A DNA stretch of 20,666 nucleotides, from assembly GCA_000969725.1 (NCBI GenBank), contig JXSR01S073023.1. One strand, 5' to 3'. Shown here one piece after another: positions 20,606 to 20,666 of the stretch. The notes below the pieces were generated by a model. It was not told the DNA's origin. It saw nothing but the letters and a program-made list of their open reading frames with translations, and made no database searches. Every line of letters starts with the position of its first letter. Position 1 is the stretch's first letter. Source of the DNA: Ophiothrix spiculata (Eukaryota > Echinodermata > Ophiuroidea > Amphilepidida > Ophiotrichidae). The position numbers and the translations under genes are program-made.

Positions 20606-20666
20606 CATGTTTGGTCATTGATGGACTGATGCGTCTCGGGGTTATACCGATATGACGGTAACTGCT
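20606..20666 (-). CDS. RNF38/RNF44-like E3 ubiquitin ligase, penultimate coding exon (partial)
   Basis: The last bases of the window, read on the minus strand, encode QLPSYRYNPETHQSINDQT and the first two bases of the next codon, then the donor GTAAGT. It matches the segment LPSYRFNP..HQSEQT just before the RING-H2 domain in vertebrate RNF38 and RNF44 (from memory), with two extra residues between the Ser and the Gln-Thr. The codon split by the intron is TGT (Cys), where vertebrates have Leu. The exon continues beyond the window edge. Confidence 0.9.

Overview
The window is AT-rich animal nuclear DNA: spliced genes with sparse coding sequence, long untranslated stretches and many short inverted-repeat transposons. 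The only clearly functional coding sequence is the 3' end of an RNF38/RNF44-type RING-H2 ubiquitin ligase gene on the minus strand, closely similar to the vertebrate proteins. With the repeat content, this suggests a marine invertebrate, perhaps a deuterostome such as an echinoderm or hemichordate. The species cannot be fixed from sequence alone.

Layout. 1-1250: remains of a spliced hAT-transposase-like gene on the minus strand, with at least two frame breaks. 1500-5000: short elements set in unremarkable AT-rich DNA: a 234-bp element, a 115-bp element, a GCGAAAA foldback, a possible LINE reverse-transcriptase scrap, a 572-bp element carrying a SINE-like insert, a 234-bp element with GC-rich ends, and a 195-bp near-perfect foldback. 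5300-6460: a second copy of that foldback, split by a 964-bp element that itself seems to hold a smaller one. 6472-8025: a composite insertion flanked by a 16-bp direct repeat. It contains a complete histone-type mRNA 3'-end signal with no histone gene, and a 1.07-kb element holding an orphan cluster of CCAAT boxes and a strong splice donor. 8040-9470: mostly featureless.

From about 9470 to 19234 the DNA has almost no transposon signatures and no credible reading frame. It runs up to the RNF38/44-like stop codon, so I read it as an unusually long 3' UTR (up to about 9.8 kb). It has candidate poly(A) signals and several 8-base matches to ancient microRNA seeds. 19235-20666 holds the last two coding exons and the intron between them, which contains a 417-bp inverted-repeat element.

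The genes do not form a functional system together. The most interesting signals are the histone 3'-end signal inside a mobile element, the datable nested insertions, the shared core of two elements with different ends, and the long 3' UTR.
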